From assembly GCA_020637235.1 (NCBI GenBank), contig JACJWG010000012.1, positions 1-64,000 on the forward strand: 64,000 nucleotides of DNA, written 5' to 3'. The position numbers and the translations under genes are program-made. The stretch comes from Acidimicrobiaceae bacterium. GTDB taxonomy: Bacteria; Actinomycetota; Acidimicrobiia; Acidimicrobiales; Ilumatobacteraceae. Positions within the stretch are counted from its first letter, which is position 1, and each line of letters starts with the position of its first letter. The notes under the pieces were generated by a model, which was not told where the DNA came from, made no database searches, and saw only the letters and a program-made list of their open reading frames with translations. Shown here piece after piece: positions 23,794-31,973 of the stretch.

Positions 23794-25706
23794 GCGAGCG
23801 TCCACCGGCACCTGCACCGGTGCGCGTGTTCGTGGCACCCACCGGCAACGGCTTCATGCGCGACATCGCGAGCTGGCTCGTCGAGGCCGCGTCGCTCGCC
23901 GGTCGCGACGCTCGCCTCGTCGACGACTCGTTGCCCACGGCCGACGGTTCGCTCGACCTGGTCGTCGCACCGCACGAGTTCTTCGAGCTGTTCGACGCCC
24001 CGAAGGCGGCGTTGCAGCGGGCAGCGGCGGTCAGCGTGTGTGTGTGCACCGAGCAGCCCGACACGCCGTGGTTCCACCTGTCGGTCGACGCCTGCCGGCG
24101 CGGTGTGGTGAGCCTCGACATCAACCCGGTCGGCACGGCGGCGTTGCGCTCGGTGGGAGTCGACGCGCGCCACCTGCGTCTCGGCGGCGTGCCGTCGCTC
24201 GCAGTGCCCACACACGGCGACCGCCCGATCGACGTGCTGTTCCTCGGCGGGCTCGACGACCGTCGCGGCGCCGCGCTGGCGGAGCTCGCACCTCGCCTCT
24301 ACCGGCACAGAAACGAGCTGCGGCTGTTCCGCTTCGACCGGCCGGTCACACCCGCCACGCCGGGCGTCGTGTTCGGCGCCGACAAGTCGGCGCTGCTGGC
24401 GTCGGCTCGCCTGCTGGTGAACCTGCACCGCGACCGTCGTGCCGATCTGCCCGCCGGCACCGTGCCGCCGGCGTACTTCGAGTGGGCCCGGATGATCGAG
24501 GCGATGGCCAACGGCTGCGTGGTGGTGACCGAGCCGTCCGAGGGCTTCGAGCCGTTGGTGCCGGGCGTGCACTTCGTGGAGGCGACACCCGACGCGATGG
24601 CCGATGCGATCGACGACCTGCTCGCCGACCACGATCGCCGGAACGCGATCGCCGCGGCGGCGCGCACCGCAGTGATGGACGAGCTGTCGATGGTGCACGA
24701 GGTGCGACGCGTGCTCGACGAACTCGAACGCGACGTACTCCCTCGCATCGGGGCGCACCTTGCGTCGGCCGATCCGACCACGGGACTGTGGCGCCTCGGC
24801 GGCACCAAGGTGACGCCGCCGGTACGGCTCGGGCCGTTCCGCCCCGTGAGGGATCTGCAGCTGCGCGCCAAGCAGGTGGCGATGGCGGAGAACGCGGCGC
24901 TGCGACGTCTCGATCGTGTCGCGTGCGTCCTCGCGCACGGCACCGAGCAGCACGTCGAGCGCGTCGAGACCGCTGCGTACGCCGGCGCCCGTCCCGAGGT
25001 GAGCGTGCTCGTCACCCTGTACAACTACGCCGACGTGGTGACCGAGACGCTCGCGAGCATCGTCGCGAGCGAGGACGTGGCGTTCGAGGTGATCGTGGTG
25101 GACGACCACGCCACCGACGCCAGCCGCGACGTGGTCCGGACGTTCCTCGCCGCACATCCCGAGGTGCCGATGGTGCTGCTCGGCAAGGACGCGAACGAGG
25201 GTCTGGCCGCCGCCCGCAACACCGGCTTCGCCGAAGCACGTGCCGACCTGGTGATGGTGATGGACGCCGACAACCACGTGTACCCGACGGCGTTGCGTCG
25301 CCTCGCCGACGCGTTGCTGGCGGCGCCCGACGCGTCGGCGGCGTACTCGATCCTCGAGGACTTCGGTGCGCAGCGCAACGTGCGCAGCGCGCTGGCGTGG
25401 GACGTCGACCGCCTGTGCCACGCGAACTACATCGACGCCCAGGCGATGTGGCGGCGCGACGCCTGGCGCGAGCTCGGGGGCTACCGGGCCGACGACGACC
25501 ACGTGTACGGCTGGGAGGACTGGGACCTGTGGCTCCGCCTCGCGGAGCGTGGCGGGCGCGCCACGCTCGTGCCACAGATCCTCGGCCGGTACCGGGTGCA
25601 GGCCGGTTCGATGATCGCCCTCACCAACCTCGCCACCGACGATGCGATCACCGCGATCCGTGGTCGGTACCCCACGCTTCCGTGGCGCCCGTTCCCATCG
25701 CGCTGA
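23790..25706 (+). CDS. Two-domain glycosyltransferase: GT-B-like N-terminus fused to GT2 (paralogue of 18623-20545)
   Basis: This is 638 residues. The N-terminal GT-B-like domain shows VRVFVAPTGNGFMRDIASWL, LDLVVAPHEFFELF, DVLFLGGLDDRR and AYFEWARMIEAMANGCVVV. A GT2 domain follows from about residue 402 (VSVLVTLYNYADVV, VIVVDDHATDAS, GLAAARNTGFAEAR, MDADNHVYP, YGWEDWDLWLRLAERG). It shares domain order and motifs with 18623-20545, so the two are probably paralogues that add related units. It begins within the stop of the coiled-coil gene. Confidence 0.85.
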   Translation: MSERPPAPAPVRVFVAPTGNGFMRDIASWLVEAASLAGRDARLVDDSLPTADGSLDLVVAPHEFFELFDAPKAALQRAAAVSVCVCTEQPDTPWFHLSVDACRRGVVSLDINPVGTAALRSVGVDARHLRLGGVPSLAVPTHGDRPIDVLFLGGLDDRRGAALAELAPRLYRHRNELRLFRFDRPVTPATPGVVFGADKSALLASARLLVNLHRDRRADLPAGTVPPAYFEWARMIEAMANGCVVVTEPSEGFEPLVPGVHFVEATPDAMADAIDDLLADHDRRNAIAAAARTAVMDELSMVHEVRRVLDELERDVLPRIGAHLASADPTTGLWRLGGTKVTPPVRLGPFRPVRDLQLRAKQVAMAENAALRRLDRVACVLAHGTEQHVERVETAAYAGARPEVSVLVTLYNYADVVTETLASIVASEDVAFEVIVVDDHATDASRDVVRTFLAAHPEVPMVLLGKDANEGLAAARNTGFAEARADLVMVMDADNHVYPTALRRLADALLAAPDASAAYSILEDFGAQRNVRSALAWDVDRLCHANYIDAQAMWRRDAWRELGGYRADDDHVYGWEDWDLWLRLAERGGRATLVPQILGRYRVQAGSMIALTNLATDDAITAIRGRYPTLPWRPFPSR

Positions 25707-25764
25707 CGCGCCACTAGGGTGGCGAGATCGCCGACGGCCTGTTGGGAGCTGGGAGGAAGCCGAC

Positions 25765-26751
25765 ATGTACCCGATCACCACACCTCGTGATGCAAAGGTG
25801 TTCGTCGCGGGCCACCAAGGACTCGTCGGCGCGGCGGTGGTGCGCCGGCTCCGGGAGGCCGGGTTCACCAACATCCTCACCGCGAGTCGCGACCAACTCG
25901 ACCTGCGCGACCAGGCGGCGGTCAACTACTGGTTCCGCGCCAACCGGCCCGACTACGTGTACCTCGTGGCCGGCACCGTCGGCGGCATCTGGGCCAACGC
26001 CAACCGGCCGGCCGACTTCATCTACGACAACATGATGATCCACGCCACCGTGGTGCACGCGAGCCACCTCTACGGCGTCACCAAGCTGCTCTACCTCGGC
26101 AGTTCGTGCATCTACCCGCGCCTCGCCCCCCAACCGATGACCGAGGACGCGCTCCTCACCGGTCTGCTCGAACCCACCAACGAGCCGTACGCGATCGCCA
26201 AGATCGCCGGCATCAAGCTGTGCGAGGCGTACCGCAAGCAGCACGGCTGCAACTTCATCTCCGGCATGCCCACCAACCTCTACGGGCCGAACGACAACTT
26301 CGATCTCCAGACCTCGCACGTGCTCCCGGCACTGATGCGCAAGGTGCACGAGGCCAAGGTGGCCGGACGCGACGAGATCGAGGTGTGGGGCACCGGCTCG
26401 GCGATGCGCGAGTTCCTCTACGTCGACGACCTCGCCGACGCCTGCCTGTTCCTGATGGAGCACTACGACGGCGAAGGCCACGTCAACGTCGGCACCGGTG
26501 TGGAGGTGTCGATCCGCGAACTCGCCGAGACCCTCATCGACGTCATCCACCCCGACGCCCGGATCCGCTGGGACGACAGCAAGCCCGACGGGGCACCTCG
26601 CAAGCTGCTCGACGTCACCAAGCTCACCGCACTCGGCTGGACCCACCGCACGTCGTTGCATGACGGCATCGACCGCACCTACGCCTGGTTCCGCGACAAC
26701 TACGACCACGCCCGCGGCATCGCACAGGCGGCCGGCGCGGCGGCGCACTGA
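25765..26751 (+). CDS. fcl: GDP-L-fucose synthase
   Basis: This is a 328-residue extended SDR that epimerises and reduces GDP-4-keto-6-deoxymannose to GDP-L-fucose with NADPH. It has FVAGHQGLVGAAVVRRL (Rossmann), LLYLGSSCIYPR (catalytic Ser), and EPYAIAKIAGIK (YxxxK) followed by the family SGMPTNLYGPNDNF. A strong GGGAGGA lies 8-9 bases before the ATG, which fixes the start. Its partner gmd lies convergent just downstream. Together they supply a fucose donor for the glycosyltransferases around them. Confidence 0.93.
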   Translation: MYPITTPRDAKVFVAGHQGLVGAAVVRRLREAGFTNILTASRDQLDLRDQAAVNYWFRANRPDYVYLVAGTVGGIWANANRPADFIYDNMMIHATVVHASHLYGVTKLLYLGSSCIYPRLAPQPMTEDALLTGLLEPTNEPYAIAKIAGIKLCEAYRKQHGCNFISGMPTNLYGPNDNFDLQTSHVLPALMRKVHEAKVAGRDEIEVWGTGSAMREFLYVDDLADACLFLMEHYDGEGHVNVGTGVEVSIRELAETLIDVIHPDARIRWDDSKPDGAPRKLLDVTKLTALGWTHRTSLHDGIDRTYAWFRDNYDHARGIAQAAGAAAH

Positions 26752-26756
26752 CGATC

Positions 26757-26775
26757 GCGCCGGCCGGGCCGGCGC
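26757..26775. terminator. Bidirectional hairpin between fcl and gmd
   Basis: GCGCCGGCC-G-GGCCGGCGC is a 9-bp inverted repeat in the 31-base gap between the convergent fcl and gmd genes. It is GC-only and without a U-tract, as is common in actinomycetes. Confidence 0.45.
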
Positions 26776-26782
26776 CGCCCGA

Positions 26783-27766
26783 TCAGGAGAGCTTGGCCGA
26801 CTCGACCGCGAGGTCGTGGCGCACCATGCGCTCGACCAGCTCGGGGAACGACACTTCCCGCTTCCATCCGAGCACCGTCTCGGCCTTCGTGGCGTCGCCG
26901 ACCAGCAGGTCCACCTCGGCCGGCCGGAGGAACTTGGGATCGAGGCGCACGTAGCGCTCCCAGTCGTCGATCTCGGCCGCTGCGAAGGCCCGCTCGACGA
27001 ACTCGCGCACCGAGTACGTCTCGCCCGTCGCGACGACGTAGTCGTCGGGCTCGGGCTGCTGGAGCATCATCCACATCGCCTTCACGTAGTCGCCGGCGTA
27101 GCCCCAGTCGCGCTTGGAGTCGAGGTTGCCGAGCACCAGCTCGTCCTGCAGACCGAGCTTGATACGTGCCACCGCGTTGGTGATCTTGCGGGTGACGAAC
27201 TCGAGGCCACGACGCTCGCTCTCGTGGTTGAACAAGATGCCCGAGCAGGCGAACAGGCCGTAGCTCTCGCGGTAGTTCACCGTGATGTCGTGACCGAACA
27301 CCTTGGCGCAGCCGTAGGGCGAGCGGGGGTAGAACGGCGTCGCCTCGGTCTGCGGTGTCTCACGCACCTTGCCGAACATCTCCGACGAGCTCGCCTGGTA
27401 GAACTTCATCGGGTTGTCCTGGCTGCCGCCGACGATGCGGATCGCCTCCAGCATGCGCAGCACGCCGGTGCCGGTGACGTTGGCGGTGAGCTCGGCCTGG
27501 TTGAAGCTCATCGCCACGAACGAGATCGCGGCCAGGTTGTACACCTCGTCGGGCTGCACCCGGCTGACGGCCGAGATGAGGCTCGACAGGTCGCACAGGT
27601 CGCCCTCCACGATCTCGACGTACGGGTGCTCACGCTGCACGAGCTCGAGCTTCGGGTTGTTCTGGCCCTTCATCAGGCCGTAGATCGTGTAGCCCTTCGA
27701 GTGCAGCAGGTCGGCGAGGAAGCGACCGTCCTGGCCGGTGATTCCGGTGATCAGCGCAGTTGGCAT
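26783..27766 (-). CDS. gmd: GDP-mannose 4,6-dehydratase
   Basis: This is a 327-residue extended SDR that makes GDP-4-keto-6-deoxy-D-mannose. The start ALITGITGQDGRFLADLL is diagnostic. FYQASSSEMFGK (catalytic Ser/Thr region), YPRSPYGCAKVFGHD (YxxxK) and FNHESERRGLEFVTRKI complete the family signature. It acts before fcl, or could feed GDP-rhamnose synthesis. It is convergent to fcl rather than in the usual operon order. Confidence 0.95.
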   Translation of the reverse strand: MPTALITGITGQDGRFLADLLHSKGYTIYGLMKGQNNPKLELVQREHPYVEIVEGDLCDLSSLISAVSRVQPDEVYNLAAISFVAMSFNQAELTANVTGTGVLRMLEAIRIVGGSQDNPMKFYQASSSEMFGKVRETPQTEATPFYPRSPYGCAKVFGHDITVNYRESYGLFACSGILFNHESERRGLEFVTRKITNAVARIKLGLQDELVLGNLDSKRDWGYAGDYVKAMWMMLQQPEPDDYVVATGETYSVREFVERAFAAAEIDDWERYVRLDPKFLRPAEVDLLVGDATKAETVLGWKREVSFPELVERMVRHDLAVESAKLS

Positions 27767-27870
27767 CCGGGCGAGGCTATCCCCGAGGGCTTGCCAGTCG
27801 TCCGTCTCACCCCCGTCGAGATCGACCTGCCCCGGTGGTCGCCCCGCCCGTCAGTACACTCGTCGCCGCC

Positions 27871-28668
27871 ATGTCTCTCCGCCAAGCGGCAGCACACCGC
27901 AACCTCCTGTATCTGCTGTCGCTCAAGGAGCTGCGGACTCGATACAAGAAGTCCGTTCTCGGCTGGGCGTGGAGCCTGCTGAATCCGCTGACGCAGATGG
28001 CGATCTTCTCTGTCATCTTCCTGTACGTCTTCAAGGCGGAGCCGCCGATCGGCGACCCCAGCGGCGTCCGCAACTTCCCGATCTACTTCCTCAGCGGCGC
28101 ACTCCCGTTCAACTTCTTCTCGATCAGCGTCGGCGTGGCGATCGGATCGATCCAGGGCGGAGCCGGACTCATCAAGAAGGTCCAGTTCCCACACGAACAC
28201 CTGGTCTTCTCAGTGATCGTGGCCCAGTTCGTCACACTCCTGATCGAACTCTGCGTGCTCTGCGCCGCACTGTTGATCGCTGGCAACATGGTGCTGCCGT
28301 GGATCCCCGCACTGCTCGTGATCCTCGGACTACTGGCGCTCTTCACGACAGGCGTGGCGTTGATACTGAGCGCGGCGAACGTCTTCTATCACGACGTCAA
28401 TTACCTCTGGGGCATCCTCGCCCAGATCCTCTTCTATGCGACACCCGTGATCTACAACCCAGCCACGATCGAGGTGTCAGCGTTGCGGTTCATCTCGAAC
28501 TACGGCCCCACCGGCAGCTTCGTCACCGCTGTCCACAACGTTCTGTACGACCTTCGGATACCGAGTCTCGGACGGCTCGTCCAGTTGGCCGTGCTCGGAT
28601 TCGGTACGTTCTTCCTCGGGGCGTCCCTGTTCAACCGTCTGTCGCCACGATTCGCCGAGGAGATGTGA
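27871..28668 (+). CDS. wzm: ABC-2 type polysaccharide export permease
   Basis: This is a 265-residue inner-membrane permease with six hydrophobic segments. The N-terminal helix NLLYLLSLKELRTRYKKSVLGWAWSLLNPL is the ABC-2/TagG-Wzm signature. It should move an undecaprenyl-linked glycan across the membrane together with the ATPase encoded next. An in-frame extension to 27760 exists; ATG 27871 places the conserved helix at the correct distance. Composition is visibly less GC-biased than its neighbours (more A/T at third positions). Confidence 0.9.
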   Translation: MSLRQAAAHRNLLYLLSLKELRTRYKKSVLGWAWSLLNPLTQMAIFSVIFLYVFKAEPPIGDPSGVRNFPIYFLSGALPFNFFSISVGVAIGSIQGGAGLIKKVQFPHEHLVFSVIVAQFVTLLIELCVLCAALLIAGNMVLPWIPALLVILGLLALFTTGVALILSAANVFYHDVNYLWGILAQILFYATPVIYNPATIEVSALRFISNYGPTGSFVTAVHNVLYDLRIPSLGRLVQLAVLGFGTFFLGASLFNRLSPRFAEEM

Positions 28669-28669
28669 G

Positions 28670-29863
28670 GTGAGTACTCCTGCCCTCGAAGTCGACCACG
28701 TCACGAAGTCCTTCCGGCTGCACCACCAGAAGACCAACTCGATCAAGCAGCTCGTGGCCGGCCGCGGCAAGACCCGCTTCGACGAGTTCACGGCGCTGAC
28801 CGACGTCACCTTCGATGTGCGCGAGGGCGAGGTGTTCGGCGTGATCGGCCAGAACGGCTCGGGCAAGAGCACGCTGCTCAAGTGCATGGCGGGGATCCTC
28901 AAACCAAGCTCGGGTTCGGTACGAGTCCACAGGCGGATGTCGGCGCTCCTGGAACTAGGTGCTGGCTTCCACCCCGAGCTGTCCGGGCGGGAGAACGTCT
29001 TCCTGAACGCCGCGATCTTGGGGATGTCTCGTCGTGACATCGCCGCTCGATTCGACGAGATCGTCCAGTTCTCCGGGCTGGAGAGCTTCATCGACGCACC
29101 AGTCAAGACGTACTCATCTGGGATGTATGTTCGTTTGGCCTTCGCCGTGGCGATCAACGTCGATCCGAGATTGCTCATCGTCGACGAGATCCTTGCGGTC
29201 GGCGATGTCACCTTCCAACAACGATGCCTCGAGAAGTTCGTGGAGTTCCGAGCCGACGGGCGCACGATCGTCCTCGTCACGCACGACCTCGGGAGCGTGA
29301 GGAACATGTGCGATCGAGCGATCTGGTTGAAACACGGCGCCGTCAGTGGTGAAGGTGACCCGTCCGAACTCGTCGACGCGTACACCGAGATGATGCTCGG
29401 CGAGAACCTCCGCGGTGCCGACGGCAGTATCCGTCGCGGCTCGGGCGAGATCCAGGTGATGTCGGTCGAGATGCACGTGAACGGCAGGGCCGAGCCGGTG
29501 AAGCGGTTCCGCACCGGCGACGACGTGCGGCTGGTGCTCAGCTACCGCGCAGAACGGTCCGTGCCGCGGCCGGTCGTCGGCATCGAGATCGAGCACCTTG
29601 GCGGCACCACGCTCTCAGCGCCCTGCACGCGCGACGTCGGGCTGGTCCCGGCGCAGCTCTCGGGCGAAGGCGTCGTCACCGTCGACCTTTCGCGGGTTGC
29701 GCTCCTACCCGGCACCTACGATCTGCACACCGTCCTCACGGACTTCAACCGCAGCCACGTGTACGACCATCTCCAGACGGCGCTCCGCTTCGACGTGATG
29801 AGCGGCAAGCCGTACGAGGTCGGCGGTCTCGTGACCCTGCGTCCCGAATGGTCCGTCCACTGA
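28670..29863 (+). CDS. wzt: ABC transporter ATPase with C-terminal substrate-binding domain (Wzt-type)
   Basis: This is 397 residues from a GTG two bases after the permease stop. The nucleotide-binding domain has Walker A GQNGSGKST (60-68), the Q-loop region LLELGAGFHPELSGRENVF, the signature YSSGMYVRL, Walker B LLIVDEILAVGD and the H-loop LVTHD. After about residue 250 a beta-rich Wzt-C-like domain follows (VMSVEMHVNG to RPEWSVH), which in ABC-dependent O-antigen systems recognises the glycan end. That suggests export of a terminally modified polysaccharide. Confidence 0.9.
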   Translation: MSTPALEVDHVTKSFRLHHQKTNSIKQLVAGRGKTRFDEFTALTDVTFDVREGEVFGVIGQNGSGKSTLLKCMAGILKPSSGSVRVHRRMSALLELGAGFHPELSGRENVFLNAAILGMSRRDIAARFDEIVQFSGLESFIDAPVKTYSSGMYVRLAFAVAINVDPRLLIVDEILAVGDVTFQQRCLEKFVEFRADGRTIVLVTHDLGSVRNMCDRAIWLKHGAVSGEGDPSELVDAYTEMMLGENLRGADGSIRRGSGEIQVMSVEMHVNGRAEPVKRFRTGDDVRLVLSYRAERSVPRPVVGIEIEHLGGTTLSAPCTRDVGLVPAQLSGEGVVTVDLSRVALLPGTYDLHTVLTDFNRSHVYDHLQTALRFDVMSGKPYEVGGLVTLRPEWSVH

Positions 29864-29879
29864 CCTCTGGAGCGAGCGC

Positions 29880-31973
29880 ATGAACACAACCGCATCTAGC
29901 GACCGGCCGGCCTCGGTCTGCTTCGTCGTGACGGAGGTGCTCGGGACCGTCCGTAACGGAGGCATCGCCACTGCCGTGACGCACATGTCGCTCTTGCTCG
30001 CCGAGCGCGGGATGGACGTGGAGATCCTCTACTGCGGATGGCGCGACGAGGTGGACAAACCGTGGGCCTCGCGCTATCGCGACGCGGGCGTGCGTGTGCG
30101 TTTCCTCGACCGCAGCGAGGCCGTGTCACCTGCCTACGTGGCCGACTCGTGGCGTGCGTTTCAGGCACTCGCGTCTCGTCACTATGACACGATCGTGCTC
30201 CAGGACTGGCAGGGGCTCGGCGCAGTCTCGGGCCTCGCGAAGCGAGTCGGGCTCGCCTTCGGTTCGACGCGACTTGTCCATCACGTACACGGTCCGACCG
30301 AGTGGTTGATGGAGGCCAACCGCAGTGTCGAGCTGGCACCGGCCGACGCAGCGACCGCGCATCTCGAACGGCTGAGCGCCGAGTACGCCGACGTCGTCGT
30401 CGGGCCCAGCGCCCACCTCGTGTCGTGGATGGACGAGCACGGCTGGCGACTTCCCGACGAGCGCCACACCGTTCCCTACTTCACATCCCGCCACCTCGAG
30501 GCGCTCGACGCGCCGCTCGCCGGAGCCCGGCCGTCCACGCCGCTGACGGAGCTCGTGTTCTTCGGCAGGCTCGAGGAGCGAAAGGGAGTGCGCACGCTCG
30601 CCGCTGCCATCAACCGGCTCGATCCGGCGTTGCTGCGCGGCATCACGATCACGTTCATGGGCAGGCCGGCGCACTTCCAGCCCGAGGACGTGCTTGCGAT
30701 GTTCGACGACGAGGCGCAAGACGCGCTCGCCGACATCCGGTTCCTCACGGACCTCGACCAGCCGGAGGCCCGTGCGTATCTGTGTGGTCCGGGTCGTGTC
30801 GCGCTGATCCCCTCGCATCTCGACAACTCGCCGAACGTGGTCTACGAGTGCATCGAGGACCGGGTGCCGTTCCTTGCGTCCCACGCCGGCGGCACGGGCG
30901 AGCTCATTGCCGAGGGCGACCGGTCGGCGACCCTGTTCGATCCGAACCCGGCATCGATGGCGGCCCTGCTTGCACCGCTTCTCGCGGCGGGCACGACTCC
31001 TCCGCCGGCGCGGCCCTCCTACGACGGCCCAGCGCTCATGGCGGTCTGGGAGCGGTTGCTCCGGCCCGCCGAGACGCCGGCGCCGATCGAGCGGACCGAC
31101 GACACGTTCGTCACGGTCGTCATCCCGCACCACGATCGGCCGGAGCACTTGCTCAAGGCAGTGCAGTCCGTCGCGCTGCAGGACCACACTGATCTCGAGA
31201 TCCTGGTCGTCGACGATGGCAGCTCTTCACCGACCACGCTGGATCTGCTCGACCGACTGCCGGCGATGTTCAAGCACCGTCGGCTGCGAGTCGTGCGCCA
31301 GGAGAACCGGTACCTCGGCGCAGCCAGGAACACCGGGGCCCGCGAAGCATCTGCGGATTGGCTCGTCTTCCTGGACGACGACGACGAGCTGACGCCGACG
31401 TGCGTGTCGACCATGATCCGCGCACAGCGCCGCACCGGCGCCCGCATCGTGAGCGTCGGCTTCGACGTCGTGGACGGCACGACGCTCGACCACAATCCGC
31501 ACCTGCACACCTGGATCTTCCTCGGCAGCGGCATCCATCTGGGCTCGATGATGAACAACCTGGGTGGCGCAGGGATGTTGGTGGCCAAGGAGGACCTCCT
31601 CGCCGTCGGCGGATTCCACGAGCGTCACGGTGTCGGACACGAGGACTGGCGTCTGTATGTCGCCTTCGCACTCTCGGGACGGGCGGTGACGGCCGTGCCG
31701 CTGCCCCTCTACCGCTACAGGATCCGACCCAACTCGATGATCCGTTCGACGAGCGCCTACGCGAACTCGACGATTGTCAACGAGGTGTTCGCCGAGCACC
31801 TGCCACCCGCCCTCGATGCGTGGCCGATGCTCCTGCGCTCGATGGCGGAAGTGATCGCGAAGCAACGGGGCAGGATCGAGTACCTCGAAGGCCACGTGGC
31901 ATCGCTCGACGAACAGGCCGCCGAGTTCCGACGACTGCTCGCCGTGAGATCCGTGGCAGCGAGGCAGCGATGA
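29880..31973 (+). CDS. GT4 + GT2 fusion glycosyltransferase
   Basis: This is 697 residues. Residues 1 to about 400 form a GT-B/GT4 domain (CFVVTEVLGTVRNGGIATAV with glycine-rich acceptor loop, LVFFGRLEERKGVRTL, ALIPSHLDNSPNVVYECIE with the E-x7-E-type donor site). From about 415 a GT2 domain follows (VTVVIPHHDRPEHL, LVVDDGSSSPTT, LVFLDDDDELTP, VGHEDWRLYVAFALSG). The C-terminus has a short coiled coil (QRGRIEYLEGHVASLDEQAAEFRRLL). It begins 16 bases after wzt and overlaps the next gene by ATGA, so it belongs to the export operon. Confidence 0.88.
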   Translation: MNTTASSDRPASVCFVVTEVLGTVRNGGIATAVTHMSLLLAERGMDVEILYCGWRDEVDKPWASRYRDAGVRVRFLDRSEAVSPAYVADSWRAFQALASRHYDTIVLQDWQGLGAVSGLAKRVGLAFGSTRLVHHVHGPTEWLMEANRSVELAPADAATAHLERLSAEYADVVVGPSAHLVSWMDEHGWRLPDERHTVPYFTSRHLEALDAPLAGARPSTPLTELVFFGRLEERKGVRTLAAAINRLDPALLRGITITFMGRPAHFQPEDVLAMFDDEAQDALADIRFLTDLDQPEARAYLCGPGRVALIPSHLDNSPNVVYECIEDRVPFLASHAGGTGELIAEGDRSATLFDPNPASMAALLAPLLAAGTTPPPARPSYDGPALMAVWERLLRPAETPAPIERTDDTFVTVVIPHHDRPEHLLKAVQSVALQDHTDLEILVVDDGSSSPTTLDLLDRLPAMFKHRRLRVVRQENRYLGAARNTGAREASADWLVFLDDDDELTPTCVSTMIRAQRRTGARIVSVGFDVVDGTTLDHNPHLHTWIFLGSGIHLGSMMNNLGGAGMLVAKEDLLAVGGFHERHGVGHEDWRLYVAFALSGRAVTAVPLPLYRYRIRPNSMIRSTSAYANSTIVNEVFAEHLPPALDAWPMLLRSMAEVIAKQRGRIEYLEGHVASLDEQAAEFRRLLAVRSVAARQR

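Noticed and set aside
27871..29863. ABC pair as a drug or teichoic acid exporter
   Set aside because: Teichoic-acid-type TagGH cannot be fully excluded, but the Wzt-like C-terminal domain and surrounding nucleotide-sugar genes favour polysaccharide export.
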